Notes: generated by a model not told the origin, from the sequence alone. A stretch of DNA of 64,000 nt from Micromonospora sp. HNM0581 (GCF_012726175.1 NZ_JAASAD010000009.1:145043-209042); one strand, 5' to 3'; shown: positions 25,512 through 35,859, counted from the stretch's first letter. Program-made: numbers and translations.

Positions 25512-26669
25512 GTGGAGGCACTGCACGGGCCGATCAGGAACTACGCGTGGGGTTCCCGGTCGGCGCTCGCCGAACTGCAGGGGCGGCCGGCACCGAGCGT
25601 GGCGCCCGAGGCGGAGCTGTGGTTGGGGGCGCATCCGTCCGCGCCGGCCGCCGTCGAGCGTGACGGTGAACGGGTCGCCCTCACCGAGGTACTCGCCGCC
25701 GAGCCCGTCCGGTGGCTCGGCCGGCCGGTACTCGACCGGTTCGGGCCCCGACTGCCGTTCCTGCTCAAGGTGCTGGCCGCGGCGGCCCCACTGAGCCTTC
25801 AGGCGCATCCGGACGCCGAGCAGGCGCGGACCGGCCACGCCGCCGAACAGCTCCGCTCCGGTGCACACCGCAACTACGTCGATCCCTTCCACAAGCCGGA
25901 GCTGCTGGTGGCGCTCGGGCCGATGGAGGCGCTTTGCGGGTTCCGGGAGCCTGGCGCCTCGGTGCGGGCGCTCGCCGCGTTGGGCGTACCGGAACTACGC
26001 CCGGTGATCGACGCGTTGGCCGGCGGGCCGGCGGGGCTCGCCGAGGCGGTACGTAGGCTGTTGGAATGGCCGACGGCGGAGCGTGCCGGCTTGGTGGCGG
26101 CGGCCCGGGGTGCTGACGGCCCGGACGCGGACCTGGTGGCGCTGCTGGCCGAGGCGTACCCGGCCGATCCTGGAGTGCTTGTCGCGTTGCTGCTCAACCG
26201 GGTGCGACTCAACCCCGGTGAGGCGATCTGGATGCCGGCGGGGAACCTGCACGCCTACCTGCGGGGCATCGGTGTGGAGGTGATGGCCGCCAGCGACAAC
26301 GTGTTGCGGGGCGGGTTGACCCCGAAGCATGTGGACGTGGCCGAACTGCTGCGGGTGCTTCGTTTCGAGGTGCTCGACCGGCCGGTGGTCGCACCACGGG
26401 AGGTCGCTGGCGGGGTGGTGACCTGGGCGGTGCCGGTGGACGATTTCGCCCTGCACCGGGTGACCGTCGGAGACGGGCGACGCGAGGTGACGTTGGCGGT
26501 GGCGGGCCCGCGGGTGGTGCTGTGTACCGCGGGTCGGATCACCGTGACCGACGGTTCGGCGTCGGTGACCCTCGGGCCCGGCCGGGCCGGGGTCGGGCCG
26601 GCCGCAGCCGGTGCACTCACGGTCACCGGGGAGGGTGAGACGTATATCGCCTCGACTGGCTTGGCCTGA
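25512..26669 (+). CDS. manA: Mannose-6-phosphate isomerase, class I
   Basis: 385 residues. Interconverts fructose-6-phosphate and mannose-6-phosphate. Zinc ligands are visible at Q97 and H99 (SLQAHPD) and E131 (FHKPELLVAL), and the catalytic segment GEAIWMPAGNLHAYLRGIGVEVMAASDNVLRGGLTPKHVD is complete. A GTG start is used. Last gene of the manB operon; together they supply mannose-1-phosphate from the hexose-phosphate pool. Confidence 0.95.
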   Translation: MEALHGPIRNYAWGSRSALAELQGRPAPSVAPEAELWLGAHPSAPAAVERDGERVALTEVLAAEPVRWLGRPVLDRFGPRLPFLLKVLAAAAPLSLQAHPDAEQARTGHAAEQLRSGAHRNYVDPFHKPELLVALGPMEALCGFREPGASVRALAALGVPELRPVIDALAGGPAGLAEAVRRLLEWPTAERAGLVAAARGADGPDADLVALLAEAYPADPGVLVALLLNRVRLNPGEAIWMPAGNLHAYLRGIGVEVMAASDNVLRGGLTPKHVDVAELLRVLRFEVLDRPVVAPREVAGGVVTWAVPVDDFALHRVTVGDGRREVTLAVAGPRVVLCTAGRITVTDGSASVTLGPGRAGVGPAAAGALTVTGEGETYIASTGLA

Positions 26670-26826
26670 GACCGTTGCGAGTCGAATTCCGATCTTCGCC
26701 GACCGATGAGCCCGAATTTTCCGGAATGACTTGACTTGCAACTTGCTTAGTGTGACTCTATGGGTGCGTAGCGTTATCGCGACGATGGTCCGAGAACGCG
26801 CGGGGGAACCAAACCGGGGGGATGCG

Positions 26827-26881
26827 CGGGGCGGGCGGCGTTGGACGGCACACGTCCACACCGGCCGCCCCGTGCGCTGTC
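26827..26881 (+). promoter_or_regulatory. Structured region upstream of sahH
   Basis: GGGGCGGGCGGCGTTGGAC can pair with GTCCACACCGGCCGCCCC around a 9-nt loop, giving a long GC stem ~80 bp before the sahH start. It may be a terminator-like or attenuator structure. The conserved core of known SAH riboswitches is not seen. A further promoter candidate, TTGACT at 26731-26736 with an AT-richer stretch up to 26760, lies upstream. Confidence 0.3.
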
Positions 26882-26959
26882 CGTGACTGGCCCGCCCGGC
26901 CACCGTCAACGCGCGTAAGGTGGGAGGTTGCGCAGCACCATCGTCCGACAGGAGCTTTC

Positions 26960-28459
<1,500 letters not shown>

Positions 28460-28468
28460 GCGGCGCCG

Positions 28469-28511
28469 TCACCTCCGGGGCCGACCGCGTAGCGGCCGGG
28501 CCCGGAGGTGA
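28469..28511. terminator. Bidirectional terminator between sahH and the RDD operon
   Basis: Perfect 11-bp stem TCACCTCCGGG / CCCGGAGGTGA enclosing a GC-rich loop that can fold further. It lies 10 bp after the sahH stop and 13 bp beyond the convergent small gene. Confidence 0.7.
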
Positions 28512-28523
28512 TCGTGACGTGGG

Positions 28524-28679
28524 TCAGCGTGGACGGCGGTGGCGGGTGGGACGGATCCAGGTCCAGACACACCAGAGCAACCATGCCACCGACACCAGTG
28601 CCGCCAGGGTGCGCAGCCGCAGCGCGCTGAGCAGCAGCACCACCGCCAGCACCGTCAGCCACGGTCCGAGTCCCCTCAT
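28524..28679 (-). CDS. 51-residue small membrane protein coupled to RDD gene
   Basis: The ATG overlaps the RDD gene stop (ATGA), the usual coupling in this genome, which argues for a real gene despite its length. The product MRGLGPWLTVLAVVLLL... has two hydrophobic segments (about 6-20 and 25-40) ending with WTWIRPTRHRRPR, a positively charged tail. No family is recognised. A role beside the RDD protein in membrane organisation is inferred only from coupling. Confidence 0.6.
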   Translation of the reverse strand: MRGLGPWLTVLAVVLLLSALRLRTLAALVSVAWLLWCVWTWIRPTRHRRPR

Positions 28680-29569
28680 GTCGATCTCCCAGGTGGATCG
28701 TCGGGCGGCACGCTCCGAAGCTGCGGCCACAGCGCCTCGGTGAGCGTACGTTCACCGGCGAGCAGGCGGCGGGCCCGTCGATGCCGCTCGGTCATGACGG
28801 CGGTCAGGTACGTCACCTCCGGCTGCCCGTCCGGTGGCGGCGGGCAGGTCGCCGCGGCGACCTGCCGCCACAGCAGCCGGGCCAACTCGTCGCGCGCCGG
28901 CTGGCTGAAATCGTCGGCCCTGGCCAGGTACTGCCGGACGGCCAGCGCCAGCTCCCCGTCCAGCCGGCTCAGATCCAGCGAGGACGCCCAACCGGTCAGC
29001 TCCGGCGCGACCGCCGGGACCGGCCGCCACCTCGTCGCGGGGCGGGTGTGCACCACTAGGGTGCCCGCCGCCAGGTCACCGAGACGCCTGCCCCGGGTGT
29101 CGCTGAGCATCACGGTCAGTCCGACCGCCCAGGACAGTAGGGGCAACACCAGCCCCGGCCACTCCACGGCGACTCCGACGAGCGCCCGGGTCAGCGACTG
29201 CCGGAACCCGACTGGGGCGCCGTCGAGGCTCACCACCCGTAGCCCGACCGCCGCCTTGCCCGGTGTGCGCCCGTCGTTGAACTGTTCGCAGAGCACCGGA
29301 TAGCCGACCAGCAGCAGCACCAGCCCGACGGTGAGCAGGGCTCGTTCCATCGCCGCGTCGAGGACCCCGTACGGCAGAGCTGCCAGGACCAGACCGGTGA
29401 GCGCGGCGAGGAGCAGCCCGGCCACCAGCTGCACCAGCACGTCGAGCAGGAGAGCGAGTGCGCGGGAGCCGATCCGGGCGGCACGGACATCCAACTCGAC
29501 ACCTTCGCCGCTGACCAGCCCGGCGTCACCCCAGTTCGGGGCAGCCCACGCTCGCGCCGCTGTGCTCAC
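28676..29569 (-). CDS. RDD-family membrane protein
   Basis: 297 residues. The RDD domain (about 25-150) contains RIGSRALALLLDVLVQLVAGLLL, FNDGRTPGKAAVGLRVV and TVMLSDTRGRRLGDLAAGTLVV, with the Arg and Asp residues in the helices that name the family. A cytoplasmic tail of ~130 residues follows. The start is uncertain: GTG 29569 is chosen, GTG 29584 adds five residues; the long frame to 29908 crosses the divergent gene and is rejected. RDD proteins occur as ion antiporters or as partners in membrane clusters. In M. tuberculosis the RDD gene Rv3695 likewise neighbours the SpoIIM-like Rv3694c. Confidence 0.85.
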   Translation of the reverse strand: MSTAARAWAAPNWGDAGLVSGEGVELDVRAARIGSRALALLLDVLVQLVAGLLLAALTGLVLAALPYGVLDAAMERALLTVGLVLLLVGYPVLCEQFNDGRTPGKAAVGLRVVSLDGAPVGFRQSLTRALVGVAVEWPGLVLPLLSWAVGLTVMLSDTRGRRLGDLAAGTLVVHTRPATRWRPVPAVAPELTGWASSLDLSRLDGELALAVRQYLARADDFSQPARDELARLLWRQVAAATCPPPPDGQPEVTYLTAVMTERHRRARRLLAGERTLTEALWPQLRSVPPDDPPGRST

Positions 29570-29610
29570 CCCGACAGTGAACACTATGATCGCGCGATCG
29601 GAGGTGGCTG

Positions 29611-30576
29611 GTGGATGTCGACGCGTACGTCGCGGAGCACGGCGGGCAGTGGCGCCGGCTGAAACAGCTCTCGGATCAGCGTCGGCTCGACCCGGCCGAG
29701 GTCGACGAGCTGGTCGCGCTCTACCAGCGGGCCACCACTCAACTGTCGGTGCTGCGTAGCCGCTCGCCGGACCCGGCGCTGGTGAGTGAGCTGTCCCAGA
29801 CCGTGTTGCGGGGGCGGGCGCGGCTGACCGGTCGGCCCCGTCACTTCTGGCCGGACATACGACGATTCCTGCTGGTGGGCCTGCCCGGTGCGATCTGGCG
29901 GGCGGCACCGTGGTGGTGTGCGGTGGCGACCACTTTCACCCTGCTCACTTTCGCCCTGATGTGGTTCGTGGCGGACGATCCGGAGACGGCGGCGGCGTTC
30001 GTCGGCGACGACGAGGCCGCCAAGCTGGTCGAGTCCGGCTTCGCCGGCTACTACACGGAGTTCTCGGCACCGACGTTCGCCTTCCACCTGTGGACGCACA
30101 ACGCGTGGCTGGCAGCGAAGTGTCTGGCGGCGGGGGTGCTGATCGTGCCCGTCGGCTACCTGCTCTGGCAGAACGCGATGAACATCGGTGTGGTCGGTGG
30201 AGTGATGGTCTCCTACGGCCGGGGCGACGTCTTCTTCGGCCTGATCACCCCGCACGGGCTGTTGGAGCTGACCGGGGTGTTCGTCGCGGCCGGAGTCGGG
30301 CTGCGTGTCGGGTGGGCGTGGATCGCACCGTCGGAGCAGTTGACCCGAGGGCAGGCGGTGACCCGGGCAGGACGCGACGGCGTTCTGGTAGCGGTGGGCC
30401 TGGTCGCCCTCTTCGCCGTCTCGGCGGCGATCGAGGCCTTCGTCACCCCCGCTCCGCTGCCGACCGCCCTACGCGTCGCCATAGGCGTCACCACCTGGCT
30501 GGCCTTCCTCGCCTACGTCCTTCTTCTCGGCCCCCACGGCCGGGGTGGGGTGGATGGGGATCTGAGAGTCAGGTAG
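29611..30576 (+). CDS. Stage II sporulation protein M-like (DUF95) membrane protein
   Basis: 321 residues. The soluble N-terminus (DVDAYVAEHGGQWRRLKQLSDQRRLDPAEVDELVALYQRATTQLS) and the membrane part with FLLVGLPGAIWRAAPWW, NAMNIGVVGGVMVSYGRG and LITPHGLLELTGVFVAAGVGLRVG are typical of the SpoIIM/DUF95 family, which contains five or more helices. GTG 29611 follows GGAGGTGG. The gene is divergent from RDD and its last 64 bp overlap the end of the convergent DUF58 gene. It is an expected partner of the MoxR/DUF58 cluster; molecular role unknown. Confidence 0.87.
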   Translation: MDVDAYVAEHGGQWRRLKQLSDQRRLDPAEVDELVALYQRATTQLSVLRSRSPDPALVSELSQTVLRGRARLTGRPRHFWPDIRRFLLVGLPGAIWRAAPWWCAVATTFTLLTFALMWFVADDPETAAAFVGDDEAAKLVESGFAGYYTEFSAPTFAFHLWTHNAWLAAKCLAAGVLIVPVGYLLWQNAMNIGVVGGVMVSYGRGDVFFGLITPHGLLELTGVFVAAGVGLRVGWAWIAPSEQLTRGQAVTRAGRDGVLVAVGLVALFAVSAAIEAFVTPAPLPTALRVAIGVTTWLAFLAYVLLLGPHGRGGVDGDLRVR

Positions 30577-31853
30577 GCGTCGGCCAGGGCCGGGGCCAGG
30601 TGGGTGGCGGGGGCGTCCACCACTGTGACGTCGTGGCGGGTGAGTGTCCGGGTGAGGCGGTCGCCGTCGGCCAACGTACGCCAGGCGGCTGCCGCGGCGT
30701 ACGCGTCCGCCGGGTTCCGCGGGGCTACGGAGGTGAGGCTGGCCAGCACCGGATCCTGCGCCGCGGCCACCAACACCCGGTGTCGGGCGGCCAACCGTGG
30801 CAGAACCGGCAGCAGGCCCTCGCCGAGCGCACCGGGTTCCAGGGCGGTGAGCAGCACGACCAGGCTCCGCGGACGGTACGGTCGGAGCAGCTCGCCGGCG
30901 ATCAGCCGGAAGTCGGTCTCCACCAGCGCGGGTTGCAGCGGGGCCAACGCGTGCGCCAGCCGGCTCCACTGGCCCGGTCGTTCGACACCACCGACCGAGG
31001 CCCGGGTGATCGCGTCCACCGCGAGCACGTCCACCCGGTCGCCGGCCCGCGTCGCCAGTGCGCCGAGCAACAGCGCCGCCTCGATGGAGGCGTCCAACCG
31101 TGGTTCGTCGCCGACCCGTACCGCCGAGGTACGCCCGGTGTCCAGTACGCAGATCAGCTGCCGGTCCCGCTCCGGACGCCAGGTGCGGACGAGTACCTCG
31201 GCCCGTCGGGCGCTGGCTCGCCAGTCGATGGAGCGTACGTCGTCGCCGGACACGTACTCCCGTAACGCGTCGAACTCGGCGCCCGGCCCTCGTCCCCGGC
31301 CCGGTTGGCTGCCGTCGATGACGCGCAGCCGCGACAGCCGCTCCGGCAGGTGTCGCCGAGAGTCGAAACGGGGTAGCACCCGTACGGTCCACGGTGGCGT
31401 GGCGGGCCGACCGTCCCGCTGCCGGAACGCCAGCCCGAGCGGCCCGAACGAGCGGACGGTCAGCGCCACTGCAGGTCGGTCTCCCCGCCGGGTGGGAGTG
31501 AGGTGGTTGGGTAGCGTGAGCACCGCACCGGGTGCGGCGCGCACCAGCCGGGTCGGCGGCACTTCGGGCCGGGCCCCGGCCGACGGCACCCAGGCGTCAC
31601 GGACCACGGCCCGCAGTGGCCGGTGGGAACCGTTGTGCAGGTGGAGGTCGACGATGGCGGTGCCACCGAATCGTACGGTCCGTTCACCGGCGCGTTCGGC
31701 GGTCAGTGTTCTCAGCGGAGCGGCGAGCGTGACGTCGACGACGACCAGCAGCAGTACCACAGCGGCCATCACCACCACCCCGACGAAGGGTGCCGGCCAC
31801 AGCGGCAGCGTCAACGCACCCACCGCGACCAGCGCCGCCACCCGCCAGGTCAT
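30513..31853 (-). CDS. DUF58 domain-containing protein
   Basis: 446 residues. Two N-terminal membrane helices (about 5-45) are followed by a soluble region and the DUF58 core with FDALREYVSGDDVRSIDWRASARRAEVLVRTWRPERDRQLICVLDTG. The last part forms a vWA-like fold. ATG 31853 overlaps the MoxR stop (ATGA); the far longer frame upstream is a shadow of moxR. DUF58 proteins are the constant partners of MoxR AAA+ ATPases, thought to act as a chaperone-type pair on envelope or metal-binding proteins. Its 3' end overlaps the convergent SpoIIM-like gene. Confidence 0.87.
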   Translation of the reverse strand: MTWRVAALVAVGALTLPLWPAPFVGVVVMAAVVLLLVVVDVTLAAPLRTLTAERAGERTVRFGGTAIVDLHLHNGSHRPLRAVVRDAWVPSAGARPEVPPTRLVRAAPGAVLTLPNHLTPTRRGDRPAVALTVRSFGPLGLAFRQRDGRPATPPWTVRVLPRFDSRRHLPERLSRLRVIDGSQPGRGRGPGAEFDALREYVSGDDVRSIDWRASARRAEVLVRTWRPERDRQLICVLDTGRTSAVRVGDEPRLDASIEAALLLGALATRAGDRVDVLAVDAITRASVGGVERPGQWSRLAHALAPLQPALVETDFRLIAGELLRPYRPRSLVVLLTALEPGALGEGLLPVLPRLAARHRVLVAAAQDPVLASLTSVAPRNPADAYAAAAAWRTLADGDRLTRTLTRHDVTVVDAPATHLAPALADAYLTLRSPSTPPRPWGPRRRT

Positions 31854-32836
31854 CGTGGCGTCGGCACGGTGTTCAGCACCGTGTCGAGGATCGGATCGAC
31901 ACCGGCGCCCTCGAACTCGGCCTCGGGCCGTAGGCGTAGCCGGTGCCGCAGGGTGGGTCGCGCCATCGCCTTGACGTCGTCGGGCTCCACGTGATCGCGT
32001 CCGTTCAACCACGCCCACGCCTTTGCGGTGCCGAGCAGGGCTGTCGCACCGCGCGGCGAGGCGCCCAGTTCCAGTGCCGGGGTGGCGCGGGTGGCCCGGC
32101 ACAGGTCGACCACGTAGCCGAGCAGCTGGTCGGCGACGTGCACCCGGCCCACCGCCGCCCGCGCGGCGGCGAGTTCGGCCGCGTCCGCTACCGGGCGTAC
32201 GCCGGCAGCGGTCAGGTTCCTGGGATCGAAGCCGCCGTGGTGGGCTCGCAGCACGCCCAGCTCCTCGTCCCGGCTGGGCAACGGCACGGTGAGCTTGAGC
32301 AGGAACCGGTCCAGTTGGGCCTCCGGCAGCGGGTAGGTGCCCTCGTACTCCACCGGGTTCTGGGTGGCGGCGACGATGAACGGGTCGGGTAGCACGCGCT
32401 GCTCGCCCTCGACGGTGACCTGCCTTTCCTCCATCACCTCCAGCAGTGCGGACTGGGTTTTCGGTGGCGTCCGGTTGATCTCGTCGGCGAGCAGCAGGTT
32501 GGTGAAGACCGGCCCTTCGCGGAAGGTGAACGCGGCGGTTCGCGCGTCGAACACCATCGATCCGGTGACGTCGCCGGGCATCAGGTCCGGCGTGAACTGC
32601 ACCCGGCGTGACGTCAGGTCCAGCGCGGCGGCCACGGTACGCACCAGCAGCGTCTTGGCGACCCCCGGCACCCCTTCCAGCAGCACGTGACCACGGCAGA
32701 GCAGGGCGACGATCAGCCCGGTGACCACGCCATCCTGACCTACGACCGCCTTGGCCACCTCGGCGCGTAGCCGATGCAACGCGGCCCGGGTCGGGTCGGC
32801 GGCCAGCGGGTCCACGGTCATCGTGGGTCGGGTCAC
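31850..32836 (-). CDS. MoxR-family AAA+ ATPase
   Basis: 328 residues. Walker A GVPGVAKT (55-62), Walker B LLLADEI (114-120), sensor/arginine regions (EVMEERQVTVEG, ATQNPVEYEGTYPLPEAQLDRFLLK) and the C-terminal lid (ASPRGATALLGTAKAWAWLNGRDHVEPDDV) are present. A GTG start overlaps the DUF4350 stop. MoxR ATPases remodel or insert cofactors into partner proteins with DUF58/vWA proteins. In this cluster the likely client is one of the membrane proteins or a secreted product. Confidence 0.93.
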   Translation of the reverse strand: MTRPTMTVDPLAADPTRAALHRLRAEVAKAVVGQDGVVTGLIVALLCRGHVLLEGVPGVAKTLLVRTVAAALDLTSRRVQFTPDLMPGDVTGSMVFDARTAAFTFREGPVFTNLLLADEINRTPPKTQSALLEVMEERQVTVEGEQRVLPDPFIVAATQNPVEYEGTYPLPEAQLDRFLLKLTVPLPSRDEELGVLRAHHGGFDPRNLTAAGVRPVADAAELAAARAAVGRVHVADQLLGYVVDLCRATRATPALELGASPRGATALLGTAKAWAWLNGRDHVEPDDVKAMARPTLRHRLRLRPEAEFEGAGVDPILDTVLNTVPTPR

Positions 32837-34242
32837 CGGGGGTCTCCTTCGGATCGGGGTTTCGGCAGCCGGTGCGGGGTGGGCGGGTCGGCTGCGGACG
32901 GGGTGGACCTCGACTCACCGGCGAGCGCCGGCGGGTCGGACCGGCTCAGCGAACGCGTGACGCGGTCCAGGCCATCGGCCAGTTCCAGCAGGTGCCGGTC
33001 GGTTCGCGGCGTGTCGCCGTAGAGCAGCTCGTGGATGGTGGTGGGACGGTCACCGGTGTCGGCGGCCACCGTGGCGGCGAGGGCGGCCGGTGGTGTCTCG
33101 GCGGGCAGGTGCAGGCGTCGTGCCAGCCGGGCGAGCGTAGCGGTCCGGAGCACCCGGGCGGTGCTCTCCCTGGCCTGCGCCCGCTGGTAGAGCCGGCCTC
33201 GGCCGAGCACGGTCTCGGCGGCGGGCACGGACAGCGGCAACGGCTCCGGCGTGGGTGGGCCGAGTCGACGGGCCCGACCGATGGCCATCAGCAGTGCCGC
33301 AAAGCCGAGTTGCAGCAGCAACGCCCAGAACCAGGGCGGAAAAGCGGACCAGAGCGGGTTCGGTTCCCCGGCTGTGGCTCGTCCGCCGAGTCCGGGTTCC
33401 GGTCCGTCCGGACGGCCCTCCGGTGCCGTTGCGTCGTTGCCTTCGTGGTCCGGGTCCCCTTGACCGTCGGATCCGTCCAGGCCGTCGTCGCGGTCCGACT
33501 GGGGCCGGGTCGCGGCAGGGCTGCGTTCGGGTGGCGGGGGTGCGGGGCCGTCCAGATCCAGCCAGACCACCCGCCCGGAGGTGGCGAGCAGTCCGGCGGC
33601 GAAGGCGAGGTTGTTCCACTCGCCGATCCGGCCGTTGCGGAACGGGTCGCTGGCACCCACCACCACGCTCTCGGCAGCTCCGGGTAGGCGGGCCAGACCT
33701 CCGGCATAGCAGAGATCGACGCTGCCGGGGGCGCCGGTCGGTGCGTACCGCTGGCGGGCGACGGCGGCGGTGGCGTCCGGTGCGACCTCGGCCAGTGGGC
33801 AGGGCCGGTCGACGCCGTGCGGCGACACGACCTGGGTCGCCCACCGCCGGTCTGTCGGGCGCAACGGCAGTCCGGCGGCGGCCAGCACCCGCCGGGGCGG
33901 GTCGACCAACACCAGCCGGGTGCCTCCGGGCAACAGACCCAGGTAGCTGACGGTGCGTGGATGCAGCAACTCGGGTGCCGGGACGAACAGGGTGGCCGGG
34001 CCGGGTCGGGTCGCCAGCAACGCCCGGAGCGTGTCGGTCTCCCGCTGCACCAGCACCCCGCGTCCGCGCAGGCTCGCGGCGAGCCGACTGCCCCCGTGCT
34101 CGCCGGTCACCACGGGGGAGAGGAAGCCCCGGTCGGTCTGGTCCGACTGGTCGATCTCACGGGTGACAAGGGTGATGGCCAGCAGCACCATCCCCACCAG
34201 GACCGGAATCATGATCCGGTGGTGGCGCACGGGTGTGTTCAC
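32833..34242 (-). CDS. DUF4350 domain-containing membrane protein
   Basis: 469 residues. An N-terminal helix (IMIPVLVGMVLLAITLV) anchors an extracellular domain of DUF4350 type (GSRLAASLRGRGVLVQRETDTLRALLA, DPPRRVLAAAGL, VVVGASDPFRNGRIGEWNNLAFAAGLL). An acidic, proline-rich stretch and a second helix (WFWALLLQLGFAALLMAIG) lead to a cytoplasmic tail. GTG 34242 overlaps the DUF4129 stop; the frame further upstream is a shadow. Member of the MoxR operon; the homologue in M. tuberculosis is in the moxR2 locus (Rv3691). Confidence 0.85.
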   Translation of the reverse strand: MNTPVRHHRIMIPVLVGMVLLAITLVTREIDQSDQTDRGFLSPVVTGEHGGSRLAASLRGRGVLVQRETDTLRALLATRPGPATLFVPAPELLHPRTVSYLGLLPGGTRLVLVDPPRRVLAAAGLPLRPTDRRWATQVVSPHGVDRPCPLAEVAPDATAAVARQRYAPTGAPGSVDLCYAGGLARLPGAAESVVVGASDPFRNGRIGEWNNLAFAAGLLATSGRVVWLDLDGPAPPPPERSPAATRPQSDRDDGLDGSDGQGDPDHEGNDATAPEGRPDGPEPGLGGRATAGEPNPLWSAFPPWFWALLLQLGFAALLMAIGRARRLGPPTPEPLPLSVPAAETVLGRGRLYQRAQARESTARVLRTATLARLARRLHLPAETPPAALAATVAADTGDRPTTIHELLYGDTPRTDRHLLELADGLDRVTRSLSRSDPPALAGESRSTPSAADPPTPHRLPKPRSEGDPR

Positions 34243-34814
34243 CGGTCGTCGCCCTGGCGTGGTGCGGTCGCCTCGAGCAGGTCCCCGAGCTGAAGTGCGT
34301 GGTCGCGCATCTGGTGATCGTGCTCGGTGGTGGCCGGGCGGCGGGCGTACCACACCTGCGAGAAGATGTCGGCTGCGGCGGTCAGCGGCGGCCCGGCCGG
34401 CGGATGGTTGACGGCGGCTTCGGCGACCACCTCGGCGACGGTCATGCCGGGTCGGACCTGCACCACGTGCCGGTCGGTGAGTTGGTGGAACATGACCCGT
34501 AGCCGCTCGCGGACCGCCTCGGCGTAGCGGCCCTCGGCGGCCAACCGGTCGGCCGCCGGGGCGGTGCCGACCGGACCGGCGGCCGGCGGTGGGATGTCGA
34601 GGGCCGACGGAGTGGTCTGCGCGGTATGTTCCCCGACCCTGGTGGCGCGGCGTCGGTGTGGGGAGGGACGTCGGCGGGGCAGCCAGGCAGGGAAGGTGTA
34701 CCAGGCGGTCGCGGTGAGCGCGGTGGCCAGCACCAGCAGCAGTGCGGCCAGTGGCAGCGGCAGGTGGTCGCCGAGGGCGGCGATGGTCTCGGTCCACCAT
34801 CGGCTGAAGCTCAT
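34239..34814 (-). CDS. DUF4129 domain-containing membrane protein
   Basis: 191 residues with one membrane helix (LPLAALLLVLATALTATAWYTF) and a C-terminal DUF4129 module (AEGRYAEAVRERLRVMFHQLTDR...PGMTVAEVVAEAAVNHPPAGPPLTAAADIFSQVWYA). DUF4129 is the C-terminal domain often fused to transglutaminase-like proteins; here it stands alone. Its ATG overlaps the upstream stop (ATGA) and its stop overlaps the next start, so it is inside one translationally coupled operon with DUF4350, MoxR and DUF58. Confidence 0.83.
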   Translation of the reverse strand: MSFSRWWTETIAALGDHLPLPLAALLLVLATALTATAWYTFPAWLPRRRPSPHRRRATRVGEHTAQTTPSALDIPPPAAGPVGTAPAADRLAAEGRYAEAVRERLRVMFHQLTDRHVVQVRPGMTVAEVVAEAAVNHPPAGPPLTAAADIFSQVWYARRPATTEHDHQMRDHALQLGDLLEATAPRQGDDR

Positions 34815-35653
34815 CCGCCGGTCACCAGCAGTTCCGTGGTACGCGGTGCGCCGCAGGCGCGGGCGAGCCGGATGTCCAGGCCCTCGCTGCGGATGCGGGT
34901 CTCCAGGTGCGCGACCGCGTCGAGGCAGGCCAGCGCGGCGTAGGCGACCGCGTTGACGGCCGTCCAGACCAGCATCGCGGCGGCTGCGGCCCAGCTTTGG
35001 GGGATCAGGCCCAGTGCGGTCAGTCCGGTGAACGTCCCCCAGCTGAGCCCGACCCGGATGATCCACCAGATGAGGTAGGCGAGTGTCCGCAGCGCGGCGG
35101 CCCGTCCGCCGTGGCGCAACGCGAGCGCGACGGAGCGTTTGACCGCGCGTACCGGTGCGACCCGGTCGACCGCGAGGGTCGAGGCCACCGCGCCCGACAG
35201 CGCGAACCCGAGGAACCAGACCGGGCCCAGCAGGGACGCGAGCAGCATGATGGCGCCGACGGCGGCGCAGAGCAGGGCGGTGGCGCCCCAGCGGCCACCG
35301 GAGCCCCACGCGTCGGAGGCGGTGAAGCGGCGGCCGACGAGTGCGTGGGCGGCGGCGCGTCCGGCCGGGTTGCCGAGCAGCAGAATGATCATCGCTTCGG
35401 TTGCCGCGCCGAGGGCGAGCAGGAACCAGAAGATTTCAAGATCGCCGAAGTCGGACGCCCACCACAGCGGCCCGGTGGCCCCCACTGCAGTCCGTAGGGG
35501 CAGCAGCACGAGTTGTTCGGCGGCGGTCAGCACGGTGGCGAGCGGGAGCAGGATCGACGCCTGCCCGCGCAGCAGCAGGACCGCGGAGTCGAACAGCTCC
35601 CCGACGGTGAGCGGGCGACCGGGGAGTACGACGGTCGGGCCTGTTCCGGGCAC
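34811..35653 (-). CDS. Multi-pass membrane protein, first gene of the MoxR operon
   Basis: 280 residues with about six hydrophobic helices. The start (PLTVGELFDSAVLLLRGQASILLPLATVLTAAEQLVLLPLR) and the later AVKRSVALALR resemble the membrane domain found with glycerophosphodiester phosphodiesterases, but no phosphodiesterase catalytic part is present. ATG 35653 is the farthest sensible start. It is separated from divergent mtrA by 206 bp, which should contain both promoters. Function unknown. Confidence 0.75.
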   Translation of the reverse strand: MPGTGPTVVLPGRPLTVGELFDSAVLLLRGQASILLPLATVLTAAEQLVLLPLRTAVGATGPLWWASDFGDLEIFWFLLALGAATEAMIILLLGNPAGRAAAHALVGRRFTASDAWGSGGRWGATALLCAAVGAIMLLASLLGPVWFLGFALSGAVASTLAVDRVAPVRAVKRSVALALRHGGRAAALRTLAYLIWWIIRVGLSWGTFTGLTALGLIPQSWAAAAAMLVWTAVNAVAYAALACLDAVAHLETRIRSEGLDIRLARACGAPRTTELLVTGG

Positions 35654-35859
35654 GCGTACTCCTGGTGAGGCGGTGGTGGTGGCGCGCTGCGACGCGTCCG
35701 GGGATCATGTTGACACGTGCCGTCGTCCAGGGTGCGGACCCGCCCCGGGTGGCACGTGTGGGCGGTACGACCGCGCGGTGCTGGGCACGGCCCACCTGAC
35801 GGCAGTAGCGTGCGGGTGACGCGAGCCCACCGAACTGACGGGATGGAACCATTAACCCC

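Noticed and set aside
26670..26959. SAH riboswitch upstream of sahH
   Set aside because: The conserved core of the described SAH riboswitch is not visible; only a GC-rich hairpin is present.
30513..32918. 801-codon frame on the minus strand
   Set aside because: Only the last 446 codons are the DUF58 protein; the rest is a shadow of moxR and the ATGA overlap marks the true start.
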